Of a stretch of 64,000 nt of DNA, positions 47,362-58,256 are shown piece after piece; position 1 is the stretch's first letter, and every line of letters begins with the position of its first letter. Origin of the DNA: Plantago major (Eukaryota; Streptophyta; Magnoliopsida; Lamiales; Plantaginaceae); contig CM048840.1 of the NCBI GenBank assembly GCA_026545765.1, positions 24,990,765 to 25,054,764 on the forward strand, read 5' to 3'. The translations under genes and the position numbers were made by a program. Under the pieces are notes generated by a model. It had not been told where the DNA came from. It ran no database searches and saw only the letters and a list, made by a program, of their open reading frames with translations.

Positions 47362-49255
47362 ATGGCCCCTAAAAGTTCAACCACACCAAATCTCAATCCT
47401 CCTTTGATGCTGGAAAAGCAAGCACCAGAGTTGGTTATTGTGAACAACCGACTGGTAGGAGACTTTAATCCTGACCATTGGACTTCAAATCACAGAATGA
47501 TTTGGGGTGGTGCCATGGTTAAGGAATACCTCACGGCTGGAATAGAGAACCAAGCCGACATAAAGCTAATTCTTGACATGCTTGAAAAGGCACAAATCAA
47601 GGGCTTTCTATCTGCTCGACCTAGTGGAATTTCATCACTCGATGTGTTGGAATTCTACAACAACTCCAGGATTATTTCCTGTGTTTACAAACCTTTGAAA
47701 TAGTGTACATCAAAACCTCGATCAAGGAAAGGAAATCATACGGACTTAACAACTTTCGTAAGTTGTTTGAGTTTCAAAATCTTGGAAAGGATTTTGAAAT
47801 AAACACCAAGGATGATGAACTCCTTGAAGGTGTTAAAGAAGCATGAGATGGCGTGTGTGATCTTGAAAATCGATACACCCCGAGTTCAAGCTTCGACATC
47901 CGAACCAGACATCTGATGGTTCACTAGGATGTACTGGCTTGCATTCTTCACAGATGCTTTGATGGTCTACAAGGAGGTGCTGATCAGATAAGCCAAGAAC
48001 GATGGATCATGATGTTCTTGCTGAATCAACAAGAAAAAAGGCTGGAAAACCCTTTTAACTGGGGAAAGTACGCCTTCATGAAGTTTGTGAAGAAAATTCA
48101 AGGCTTCGAGCCTAAAATTGCCAAAGGACTAGCTGAGCCAAAGGCCACAGTAGGCTATGGTCTGAAGATATGCTACTTGCTGGAAAAGCTTGGCATTGAG
48201 CTCAGAGAGCAATTGAAATAGCCAGCGATAACCTACTCTATAAATACAGTATACAAACTTGATGAAAAAAGGTTCTTGGGTCTCGAAAGGTTCTAAGAAG
48301 CGAAAGTCCGAAAAGGTATCTGAAGAAAAGGTTGCGACGAAGCAGAACTTCAAGAAAGAAGTCTGGCGGACGGAAGACACACCCAAAGAGGTTGTCAATT
48401 CTCAGATATCTGCAGGCATTGCCGATGAACTGACAAAGGCAGATGAAATCATCAATACTGCAAAAGAGTTATCAACTACTGAACAAGTAGACTCAGCAAG
48501 AGAAAGTGCTTTCAGAAATGTTGCGACTAATGCAGAAAGCCTTGCTGATGAACTCATAAATGCTGCCAAAAGTGGTGAAAAACACCAAGCCCTATCTGCA
48601 GAAACCGCAGGAGTAATGGACCAATCAGTTCCTAATGCTGATGAGAGCTCTGACGATGAAGATGATGAACTAGTCATCTCTCAAATCCTAGAAAGAACAA
48701 AGAGGGCTAAGGTTCTTATGTGATGGCGGTGATAAGGTATCTGAAGAAGAACCTACACCACAGGTTGCTGAACCTATAGCAAAGGTTGTTGGTGCAAACA
48801 CTTCATCAGGGAATGTTTCCTATGCACAACTTCAAGAAGCCCTGATGAGTGGTAATTTAGTACTGGCTGATAATGATGAGAATGCCAAGTCTAAAAGTCT
48901 GGAAGAACGTTCAAGTGATCAATCCTCTGCTTCCAGACAACCACAACAACCACAAACACAACAACAACAACAGCCACAAGTGGTTGATGAAATGGTAAAT
49001 GAACTCCATTTCGACTTACCAGCAATGCAGTATGCTGAAGAAAATCCTGCAAAAGAGCAGGTTCCCCAACTCACTGAGAGGGATCAAACTGAGACATTTC
49101 CTCAGAATGATCAACCAGGGGAGGCAACTGAGTTGCATACTCAGGAAAGGTGTGAAGTACCAGAAACTTCAAGCAAAGAAACTACACTGGGACAAGAAGA
49201 CCAAAGTATAGAAAGGTCACAAGTTCCAGAGACCAATCAGCCTGAAATTGCTCAG

Positions 49256-49336
49256 GTAGCTGACCGGTTTAACTCTTATCTTGTGAAAAATTTTATGCTT
49301 ATACATCTTGTTACTCATAAAACTTCTTTGTTACAG
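49256..49336 (+). other. ORF3 intron 1, copy D (81 bp)
   Basis: The donor is CTCAG|GTAGCT and the acceptor TTACAG|GCTGAG. It has the same length as in copies A and C. Confidence 0.78.
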
Positions 49337-49444
49337 GCTGAGTTAGAAACACAAAAACAAGAGGAAGCTGAAAAGCTTACCTCAGAAACTGAGAAGAAGG
49401 TTTCCTCAATCTCGCCTCTTAAGATATCTGAGCCTGTGCCACAG

Positions 49445-49523
49445 GTAATAATGGATTCTTAAGATAACACTTCTTTAGCTATAAGTTTATGTGCTTAATA
49501 ATTAAAGTAAATGTTTCTAACAG
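49445..49523 (+). other. ORF3 intron 2, copy D (79 bp)
   Basis: The donor is CACAG|GTAATA and the acceptor CTAACAG|GCTCC. Confidence 0.76.
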
Positions 49524-49625
49524 GCTCCAACTGAGAAAGAGGAAGATAAGGCAGAAATGCCAGAAGAAAACCCAGAAACCGACAAGGTTTCTGAAGAACA
49601 GATCATTGTGCCTTCCAGCATGAAG

Positions 49626-49707
49626 GTATATGAAAATCAATGATAAACATTCTTCACCTTGGGTTAACTAAAATCTTCTCTAAATTATCAATGCTTTCTA
49701 CTCACAG
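49626..49707 (+). other. ORF3 intron 3, copy D (82 bp)
   Basis: The donor is ATGAAG|GTATAT and the acceptor CTCACAG|GCTCAC. Confidence 0.75.
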
Positions 49708-49857
49708 GCTCACTCAGAAGTAGAAGTGCAAGGGGACATAATTGCGACATCCCCTGCACCTATGGAAATTGATGAGGCATCAAGGCCTTCATCACAAGAA
49801 AAGATTCCAGAGACTGCACAAGTCTCTGCGAGACAAGTATCTGAGCCTCCCATGGAG

Positions 49858-49942
49858 GTAATTGACCTCTCAGATATCTGACTTGTCACTTAAAGTTTTC
49901 TTGATAAAATTTCCTAAGTATTGTGATAATGTTAATTCTCAG
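49858..49942 (+). other. ORF3 intron 4, copy D (85 bp)
   Basis: The donor is ATGGAG|GTAATT and the acceptor TTCTCAG|GTTCAAG. It contains CAGATATCTG at 49871-49880. Confidence 0.76.
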
Positions 49943-50059
49943 GTTCAAGAAAGAAAGGTTGATGAGGACCAGACTTCCAAGTCTCCGCCTCACAACAAGA
50001 TATCTGAGACACCAATTGTCTCAGTAGAACAAGTCTCTGAGCCTGAAGTACTTACTCAG

Positions 50060-50147
50060 GTAACTCAGAAACTAAACTACACCTCTCCTCAGATATCTGT
50101 AAAAGTTTTGAAGCTCACTCAAAACTCTTTCTTTCAGGCTCAAACAA
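50060..50147 (+). other. ORF3 intron 5, copy D (88 bp)
   Basis: The donor is ACTCAG|GTAACT; the acceptor TTTCTTTCAG|GCTCAA has a good pyrimidine tract. This intron is the one missing in copy C. Confidence 0.8.
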
Positions 50148-52952
50148 GTGCAGGCAGGCTCCCAATGTTGAGACAAGGGACCTACTTCCCTTCTTCAAAG
50201 CTCACACCCTGCCAAAGCACATTAAATGCTTCAAGAAATGGCAAAGGTTAAGGTGCTCTGATCTCTCTGAAATATTGAGAATCACAGATCAACCAAACAG
50301 ACGAGCACGAGCTCTTGACTTGGAGACATACATCCATGCAATGTTCCCTACCGAACAGTATACAGTTGCGACTCTATTGCATAAGGATTTCTCCAGAGAA
50401 GTGGCGCCTGATTTGATACAAGCCTTTGAGCAGGCGGATGGTCGACAAGATTACAAATGGCATTTAAGCCGATCACCTTGAACTACTGCAATTTATACCT
50501 TCTGAACAAGAAGAGGTTAATGGGCAGAAGATCACTATCCCGGAAGTGATCAATCTTGTATCTGAAGATGATGAGGAGGAAGAAATAAACGAAAATTACT
50601 TCGATGAACCTCCCACTGACCATCACCAAAAGGATGACACAGACAAAAAGGATGATGATGATGCCCCTGCACCAGGGGCCGGAGGAATTTCGCTAAGAAA
50701 TGATGCCTCAGCTGCTGAAAAGCACACTGAGAAGACTTCACAGAAATCTCCGTCTCCATCTCCTCAGAAATCTACTCATCCATCTTTTAACCAACACCCA
50801 GTTACTACTGAACAAGTAGTTGAACTTTCTGAAGAAACCAATCAGAAAATCTTAAACACTCAAACCAGATCTGCTCAACTCAGACAACTGTTGGAAGAAG
50901 AACAACAGCTCCATCTTCAACTGGAAGATCAAATAGCTAAATCCAGAGACAAGCTTGATCAACTACAAGATCAATACTTACAAGAAATGATCGCTTACTC
51001 TAAGGTTAAAGAGCTACGGGATGTTGTGCATGATATCACCAAAGAACTCGATACTGAAGAAGTATCTGAAGACAAGCATGATGCTAAGGCTGCATCATCT
51101 TCAAAAGAAGTACCATCCTCCTCCCCAGAAAGGAAAGAAACCAATCTCTGAGATGGTTGCTGGACTCGATACAATCGATGAAAATGTCCAAGAGGATGAA
51201 GATCACTGGGCTGATTACTCAGATGATGAAGAAGACAAGACTTTGGCAGAGCACCGCAATGAACATTTAGCGGTTTCTCACTTGAAAAGGAAGTTGATTG
51301 CTCCTACAATATTCAACAAACTGCCAAACGTCCACTCCCATGAATACATGAACAGATGCCAAGTACTGGCTCATCTGAAAAAGGAGATGTCTTCACAAAA
51401 CAAGGAAGTAATTGCCTCCGTCCCCTCTGAAATGAAAAAGTTCACTGAGCTCATCACTCAGAGAACAACTAGCATAGTCATTTCTCAGAAAGATCTGGGA
51501 ATGATAAGGGACGATGATGCGTCTTTAGCTGAAAAAGCTTTCCAAGAGGCAAGTTACCTTCTTTGAAAAGCAGATGCCATCCTAGGCCCATTGGCAGAGC
51601 TCACTGATAAGGACAATGGACTTATCAAGCAAAATCAGGAGCTCAAAGCCGAACTTCAGAAGTTGGTCACTGCCTATAATTATTTACAAGGGCACTTTAA
51701 CTCTCTCTCAGATTCCTTTATGAGACTGAGTCAGCCAACAATGACTAAGGGGGAAAGAGTGTACAAATCTGGACCTCAAAGTCAGGGGGAATGGGAAGAA
51801 GGAGAAGAAAACAAGAAAAGATCTGGAGCTGGTGCGGCTCAGAAAGGAAGAAGAAACATGAAAACTTCCCAGCCACCACTCAGAATCAATGAACCCTCCT
51901 CAAGCCAAGCTGCTTTGCAAATAGTAGCTGCTTCCTAGAAACCTACTGAAGGAACTAAAATGATAACAAGGGCCATGGCACAGAAACCTCCAAGGAGTAC
52001 CAAGGCTCCAAGGAGAAGACAAGTTAAAGGGATTGATGAATCTTCTGAAGAAGAAGAAGAAGGTCAAATCAAATCCCTGGGCAATGAAGAAGGTCAGAAA
52101 CTCTCACAAGATCTAATCTTGATGATGATGAGGAAGCGATGAAGATGAAGCTCCTCTTCACGTAAAAAGGAAAATTGAAAGCCTAATCGAGCCCATAGTC
52201 AAAGCCCTAGCGACTAAAACACCTCTGGAAATACCAAGTCTATCCGGTGGTTCTTCAAGCAACAATCCCAAAGAGAATTCAAGACAAAGAAGGAGCAGTC
52301 GAGGTGAACAAAGACAAAGTCAACTTCCACTCGGGCGAAGAAGCCAAAATAGAGTATGTGAAGTATGACAATGATTCCTCATCTCTGGTGCATCAATCAG
52401 AAAAATGGCTATTGGATTCTGGAACTTAAGCATCTATTGGTAAATTCAAGATTTCCAGAACCAATCCATAAACAACTTATGGCATGGAGAAAAGATAAGC
52501 CAACCTTGATCAACACCAATCACATTAAAGCCTGGTTGGATTTTGAAGTTGTCAAGAGAACTGAAGCCATGAGAAAGGACCTCTCTGATGAATGTCCATA
52601 TGGAAAGCCAGATGATGTGCACAGAATTCTGAATATCACAGGAACAGGCACAAGAGCAAGACTCGCTGTAGAACCCTATGAATCGTTCTATCTAACTGAA
52701 GATCAATACAAGGGTGACATCAGATATCTGAGGATTATCTATGAATACTTCAAGCTTTCAGATATCAGAATAGAGCATGCCTGGAAGTGGGGAAAGTACC
52801 TGTGGGTCAAACATTTTGTCAAGAAAAATCCTACCAAAACCTATAAAGAGGTCTGTGGATTTGCCAGAGACACTGAGATGCTCGTCAGAACACTTCTCTA
52901 TGATTATTCTGATGACATCAAAAGGTTTGGAGATAGGAAATTTGCAGATTGA

Positions 52953-53340
52953 TCCACAGAAATACTGTTGAAGACTTGAAGAGATTGAAGACTTGAAGAC
53001 TAGTTTATTAGGATGTTTACTTGGAGCTTGGTTACTCCTGTTGTCCTAATTTACTATGTAGTTTTTGTATTTTTGCTGACTGAGCCGAACTTGTTCTATG
53101 TTTTGAAGTTATCTGTAATCTCTCTTTATAACTTATCTGAAGAACTTACTCTCAGATAGTATTATATAAAAGATAACTTGTCAGCAAAGATCACACCTTG
53201 TGATTTGGTTGATGTTTACTTTCTGCACTTAATTAAATAATTTGAAGATCTTAAGAAAAGATTAAGTGTTGGATTGTTCACTCATCCAGATTTGTAATAG
53301 GTTAGATAGTCATCGTTGACTGATCAAAAAGGGGGAAATT
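52953..53340 (+). other. 3' UTR and polypurine tract, copy D
   Basis: Noncoding; it ends with AAAAAGGGGGAAATT (53326-53340) before the LTR. It is homologous to 5702-6083. No gene is seen. Confidence 0.85.
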
Positions 53341-55067
53341 TGTTGGGAAATTTCTTGGGAAATTTGTTAGGAAATTTGTAAGATATTTTGTTAGAAATAT
53401 CTATTTAGATTTTGATCAGCAACATGATGACTTATCTTAGTCTCAGAAAGGTGATTAGTACTCTTGGTTCACTTGAACATTGTAAAAGAGGAAACTCACT
53501 AAGTATGATAGTCTAACTAATCTTGTATAGGATGCTAGGTCTCAAAATGTAATTTTTATTTTATGAAGAGAAAACCAAGAAGAAGACATCCAAGCAGAAC
53601 AAGCTCAACGACATTGAAGACTTGAAGAAACTGCACAAGATTACTGAAACTGTTTTTCAGATATCTTAGCCAGATATCTTGAAGACATGAATAGTTTTAA
53701 ACAAACTGTGTCACAAGAGATATCTGAGAAATAAGAGGCCTATCTGAAAACAAGGAAAGTGTCCACAGATATCTATTCTCAGATACCTTGAGCATTAACC
53801 ACATTTCTGAAAAAGAAATATATATATCGCAAACAAAGTTGTTTCAATAAATAGTGGTATCTGAAGATTGAAGATAAGGATGTGCAAAGAATCAGATAAC
53901 ACTAGTCTCTGATACAAAGCATAGTTCCGTTGGCACTACAGGACAAAAAGTATAGTACAATGCATTTAATGCACGGACAGAGATGTCTGAATAAAAGCAA
54001 CGGCAGCTTTTGAAGAAGAAGACAAAACCGGCTACAGTACTATACACAGATATCAATAGTTTGAATTTGAGCCTAACGGATACTATTCAAACGGCACTCA
54101 AATTCATCTATAAATATCAACACTTAGACTGCTTGAGAGACACACCTTGAACTACACAGAACTTACTGAACATCTTACTCTCTCAAAGCAAATTACTTAT
54201 CCTCAAAGCTTTCTGTTGCGACCAAAGCTTTTGATCTTGAGTAACACTGAAGTTCTAAGTGTCCTGATCCTAAACAAGTACAGCTATCTGTGAAAGATTT
54301 GAAACGAAAGATTGAGTATCTGAGATTCATTCTCTTGAACATTTATCTAAGACTTGGGTTAGTAAAAAGAACAAGATACCATACATTGAAAAGTGTATTA
54401 AGTATACTTGATTCACAGAGCTATCTGAATAACTGAACAAGTTATTAAAGAAGCTCATCTGACAACTCAAACCAAAACCAACACCATAACTGGCATGGAG
54501 TACAGGAAGTACTTAGTTTGAAAAATCAGGGAATAACTCCAAGGTTACCGGAGTATAGGAAGTACTTGATTTGGGAAACTAAGGAATAACTCCAAGGTTA
54601 TTGAGTATAGGAAGTACTTAGCTTGAGAAGCTAGGGAATAACTCAAAGGTTTCTGAGTACATGAAGTACTTGGCTGAGAAAGCCGGGGAACAACTCAGGG
54701 GGAACATTTGGTTGGGAACCAATTGTTTAAGAATCTTAGAATAGGATTATTGTAATGTGAACTCAATTATCTGTTCTAGTGAATTCTAGGTCTCTGGTAG
54801 ACCGAAGTGGATTAGTTGGAAGATTACGCCACCTCCAGATACCACTATACTTGTTGTGTTATTTACCTTTCTGTATTTACATTTCAGCAACACACACACA
54901 CACTTTAAGCTTTACGCACTTATCTTTATTAAGTCTTCCGCGCTCTGATTCTAAGTATCAGATATCTATTCAGATATCTGAGAAATAGTTTTTATCGACA
55001 AAAGTTTTAAAAGACTATTCACCCCCCCCCCCTCTAGTCTTTTACTTTGCCGTTATCTGGACCAACA
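53341..55067 (+). mobile_element. 3' LTR of copy D (1727 bp)
   Basis: It starts TGTTGGGAAATTTC and ends GGACCAACA. The flanking pentamers, ATTTG before 38886 and GTCTC after 55067, do not match, so there is no target duplication. Confidence 0.95.
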
Positions 55068-55174
55068 GTCTCGTTATGAATTTTCTCATCTCCGATATTC
55101 CTGTTGATTTTCTGTTACTCGTCCGTGTTTTGAAATGTTTACATTGCTATGTAGCTCACTGGTTCGACTATATC

Positions 55175-56250
55175 ATGTCGACGCTCGCCGAAAAGAAGAG
55201 GCAGCAGAGAGAGCAACAATCTCTAGAGGTCGCCGCTGGTCAGAGGACCAAAATTATCAACACGTCCGCTGGTCTTCCTATGGGAGATCCCAAGAATGCG
55301 GCAGTGTTCGCTGCAGAGGAGGAGAGGCGGAACAAGGCGGGAGAAGACCCGCAAGTCATGGGGGTGCCTGACAAGGGCAAAGCCCCTGTTACTCGGAGCG
55401 CTTGTGCCTCCAACCACCAACATTTTGGATCCACGCCTCAGCAAGAAGTGTTTATGCGGGATGCCATAACGTCTGGGCGGAAGAGGAGAGCTCCCACGGA
55501 GACATCCCAAGCAAGCAAGAGGCAGCAGTTGGCCGCCGTTCTACCGACTGACCAAGCCGCTCTCGGCAAGGAGTATGAGCGTGCCTGCGGACTTCCCGAG
55601 GTTGAGCGGGTCGGTGGTCTCAACGTGCTATATCAGCAGGTTCGTGATCTTCTAATGGTTTTCTCATTATGTCCTTATGACAAGCATACGACTTATGTTT
55701 ATATGGATTCTTTGCAGCTTGGGTGCTTCGTTCGAGCCATGCAGTGGAAAGCTAGTGAGCGGGCTACAATTGAGCACGAGTTGTTCAAGGCCATGGCCAG
55801 TTCCGCGGATGAGGCCGAAAAAGTGAAGCAGTTGGAGATGCAGCTGAAGGAGCACGAGGTGAAGTTCCATAAGCTGAAGACCAGCTGGGAGGCAATCAAG
55901 GCGGACTTGGATTGGCAGGAGGGTTTCACCCAGAAATCAATGAGAGCCTTCCGAGAAATGAAGGATTACCTACTGGAAGACCTCCAATACGCTCGTCCCG
56001 AGGAGGGCCGAGATTTCATGAAGTCGGATTCTTTCAAGTTCTTCATGGCGGACAAGTCCGACGAATCTCGACTGAATGGGTTCTCCGCTGCCATCGGTCG
56101 ACCATGATCAAGGGTTACTTCCTCAAGATTTCAATTGGAAGGCGGAAGGGTTAAACCTTCTGCGGATGCTAACGTGGAAGTTCCGTGGATGTTGTTTGGA
56201 CGATCGATTGGCGCTTGTGAGTTCGGATCCATCCTTTGAGGAAGGTTAAC
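55175..56250 (+). pseudogene. Antisense ORF of the Tat-type gypsy element (aORF1)
   Basis: The ORF starts MSTLAEKKRQQREQQ and lies on the strand opposite to the gypsy genes, downstream of integrase. It is basic and Gln-rich at first, with a coiled coil of about 70 residues (55790-55930). A possible 78-bp intron (GT 55640, AG 55717) is a multiple of three, so the frame is open with or without it. A frame change near 56095 is followed by open text to a stop near 56247, then a C-terminal piece (56289-56510). Antisense ORFs at this place are known in Tat-lineage elements such as Grande (gene 23). The function is unknown. The upstream end may be cut by the copia LTR at 55067. Confidence 0.7.
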
Positions 56251-56288
56251 TGGAGATCAAGAACGGTGGACCCTTCCTCCCAAAGTGT

Positions 56289-56510
56289 GTGCCGGATGCC
56301 TTACAAAAGGTGTGCTTCATCCCGTTCGAGAATTACCGGGCCTTACTCAAGGACTGGTATTATATGCCTTCCCGGGTAGTTGGTCTCGCTGAGGATTTCA
56401 ACCTGTTCGAGCTCGCGGAAGCCCTGGCTGCCCAAGCTGCTGCCAACGCATCTACTGCCGATCCGCCTCGCAGTGGAGAATTGGATCCGAGCCAACCCAA
56501 TCCTCAGTGA
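56289..56510 (+). pseudogene. C-terminal piece of aORF1
   Basis: It has 73 open codons from MPDALQKVCFIPFENYRALL to a Pro-rich end. It probably belongs to the same protein as 55175-56250 after a stop. No domain is recognised. Confidence 0.55.
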
Positions 56511-57052
56511 AGAATCTGGGGTATGCCCCGTGAAACTTATGTAATGTCCTGGATTTGCATCTCTTTGTGGCATGGAACGTTGCCTTGAACAATGCTGCTT
56601 TATTTTTTAGCCGTACTAATTGTCTGTAAAACAATATTTCCCGTAATTTCTAGTTATTGCCTGCTTTCTGCTTTATTTGCTTCCGTTCATGGTTCGTATG
56701 CTTAACTATCATAAAACACACATCTATAAAGAACACGGATCGCAGTAGATGGCGTCCGTTGTAGAAGTCAAAACCATCGTTTCACGAATTTTCGTACCGT
56801 CCATGATTGCTAAATTCAATCGACTTTTGGGATGCGTGATTCTTCTAGAAGGAAGGAAGGTGAAACAGTGAATTTGTCATTATTACTGCGTCCCATCAAC
56901 TTCCGAGCCGTCGGATGAGTGACATGTGCTGAGATCGTACGGGTTTGTCACTACTATAAATAAGAAAGGGGTAAGTGCCCTTTTCTTACTGTTGTACTTT
57001 TTAACCCTTTCTCCTGATCAGATTTCCCTATCCTTCCAGATAGTCCGTCCAA
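56511..57052 (+). promoter_or_regulatory. Intergenic region with a TATA box before aORF2
   Basis: No gene is seen. CTATAAATAAG at about 56954-56964 lies about 90 bp before the ATG at 57053, a plausible promoter for the second antisense ORF. Confidence 0.5.
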
Positions 57053-57350
57053 ATGTCCGCTGCAGCCAGAAAACTAAACCATCCCAGGTTTGATCGCTTC
57101 AATCCTTTGGGTGGGCCATGTACTGGTCAAGCATCCCCCACATTATCCCGGAAAGGGGACCGCGGATGACCCAATCATCCTCGAATTCGAAGGGGACCCT
57201 CCTCCGTGTCCGGGGATAGTTAGTGGGCTAGCCGCAGAAAGGGAGCAGATTGTGAGGATGATCCGCAGGAGGGTCCGAATGCAACAACAGGCTCAAGAAG
57301 CTCGCGGTGGTGGCTCGGAATCTCAGGGCTCCACTTCAGGGATCCGTTGA
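57053..57350 (+). pseudogene. Second small antisense ORF of the gypsy element (aORF2)
   Basis: The ATG at 57053 (MSAAARKLNHPRFDRF) changes frame within about 30 codons, into text including DDPIILEFEGDPPPCPG that stays open to 57350 and ends in a Gln/Arg-rich coiled segment. It is about 95 residues in total. No domain is recognised. Confidence 0.5.
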
Positions 57351-58256
57351 GAGAACAAGGCGGGGTATGCCCCGTTAAAATATGTATAGTCCTCGGACCT
57401 TTGTAATTTGTAACCTCCGTACAACTTAACTTTATGTTTTTAACATTTGGACTGATTTCTGAAAATTGCCCGTTCTCCCACTCTCTCCGCGTCAAATTTT
57501 GTTGACTCGCATGTATTACAAAATCAACTAGCAATTAGGTTTGATGGGCCTGCTTGTGTTGGATGACTCAAATAATCCAGTCTCAGGCCCAATGTTGAAG
57601 TTGACCTGTCGGCGTGGCGGACGCTGATTGGTCGGGTTGTCCTACATAAAGACACAGCCCAAGCCTCAAGAAGCCACTCAAGCCTCTATTCCTTTCTTCC
57701 GACCCTCCTTTAGTGGCTCGAATCTCTCTTGAATTGGTTATGTTTTCCTGATTTCAAGAGAGTTGGAGTCTCTAAAGATGGTTTGGGAGAAAACTCGATT
57801 GTTTCAACTTGTTCACGTCGTTTGTTTTGCCGGTATTTCGCTCTTCATTGCACTGTATTCCTATTGCCAACAGAGATTTTATCACGTTTACCCGTATGCG
57901 GGTATATCATGGTGTTTCTCCGGAAACTTTCTCTGTAGACCGTGCACCACGTCGTGCATGTCCAGACAAAGATCCGAGATTTGTAGACTGCGCTGGCAGT
58001 ATTTTGTACACTTGGTTCGCATATATGAATAGAATTCATTGTGTCTTTTCTTGTTACCATGTCTGATAAATTCCGAATCTACGAATCTGAAAGATAAAAG
58101 TTGCATTGATTTGACGAAAATTCAATTACAACTTGTAAGCTGCATGGCCAAAGACAAAAAGGGATAATAAAAACAGAACTGACGGAGTCCCGTATGATAA
58201 ACAGTTGAGGTTCAAAAACAATCAGACGGTCTGGGCAAAAACCCGCTTAATCCGTC
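57351..58256. other. Gypsy noncoding region between aORFs and integrase
   Basis: Short overlapping reading frames on both strands look like noise. A CTACATAAAGAC motif near 57642 with a pyrimidine-rich sequence after it could be another plus-strand promoter. No polypurine tract or LTR of the gypsy element is found. Confidence 0.45.

Larger units (their letters stand above)
47362..52952 (+). pseudogene. ORF3 of copy D (multi-exon, five introns, broken)
   Basis: It starts MAPKSST. Exon 1 runs to 49255 with frame shifts at 47690-47900 and 48200-48370 and a stop at 48721. Exons of 108, 102, 150 and 117 bp (49337-49444, 49524-49625, 49708-49857, 49943-50059) follow, with a long last exon from 50148. 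That exon encodes the conserved block, the acidic stretch, the coiled coil (about 50850-51050) and the C-terminal domain (52365-52952), ending at TGA 52950-52952. It is broken near 50460, 51130, 51566, 51938 and 52140-52400. No membrane segment is seen. The function is unknown. Confidence 0.83.

Noticed and set aside
47362..52952. CRISPR-like or bacterial regulatory structure in the repeated exons
   Set aside because: The repeats are coding exon duplicates with introns in a eukaryotic retroelement.
55640..55717. Definite intron in aORF1
   Set aside because: GT and AG are present, but the 78-bp interval is frame-neutral and open, so splicing cannot be told from sequence alone.
57729..58106. 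Overlapping small ORFs on both strands downstream of integrase
   Set aside because: None shows a domain or codon pattern; they look like noncoding gypsy DNA.
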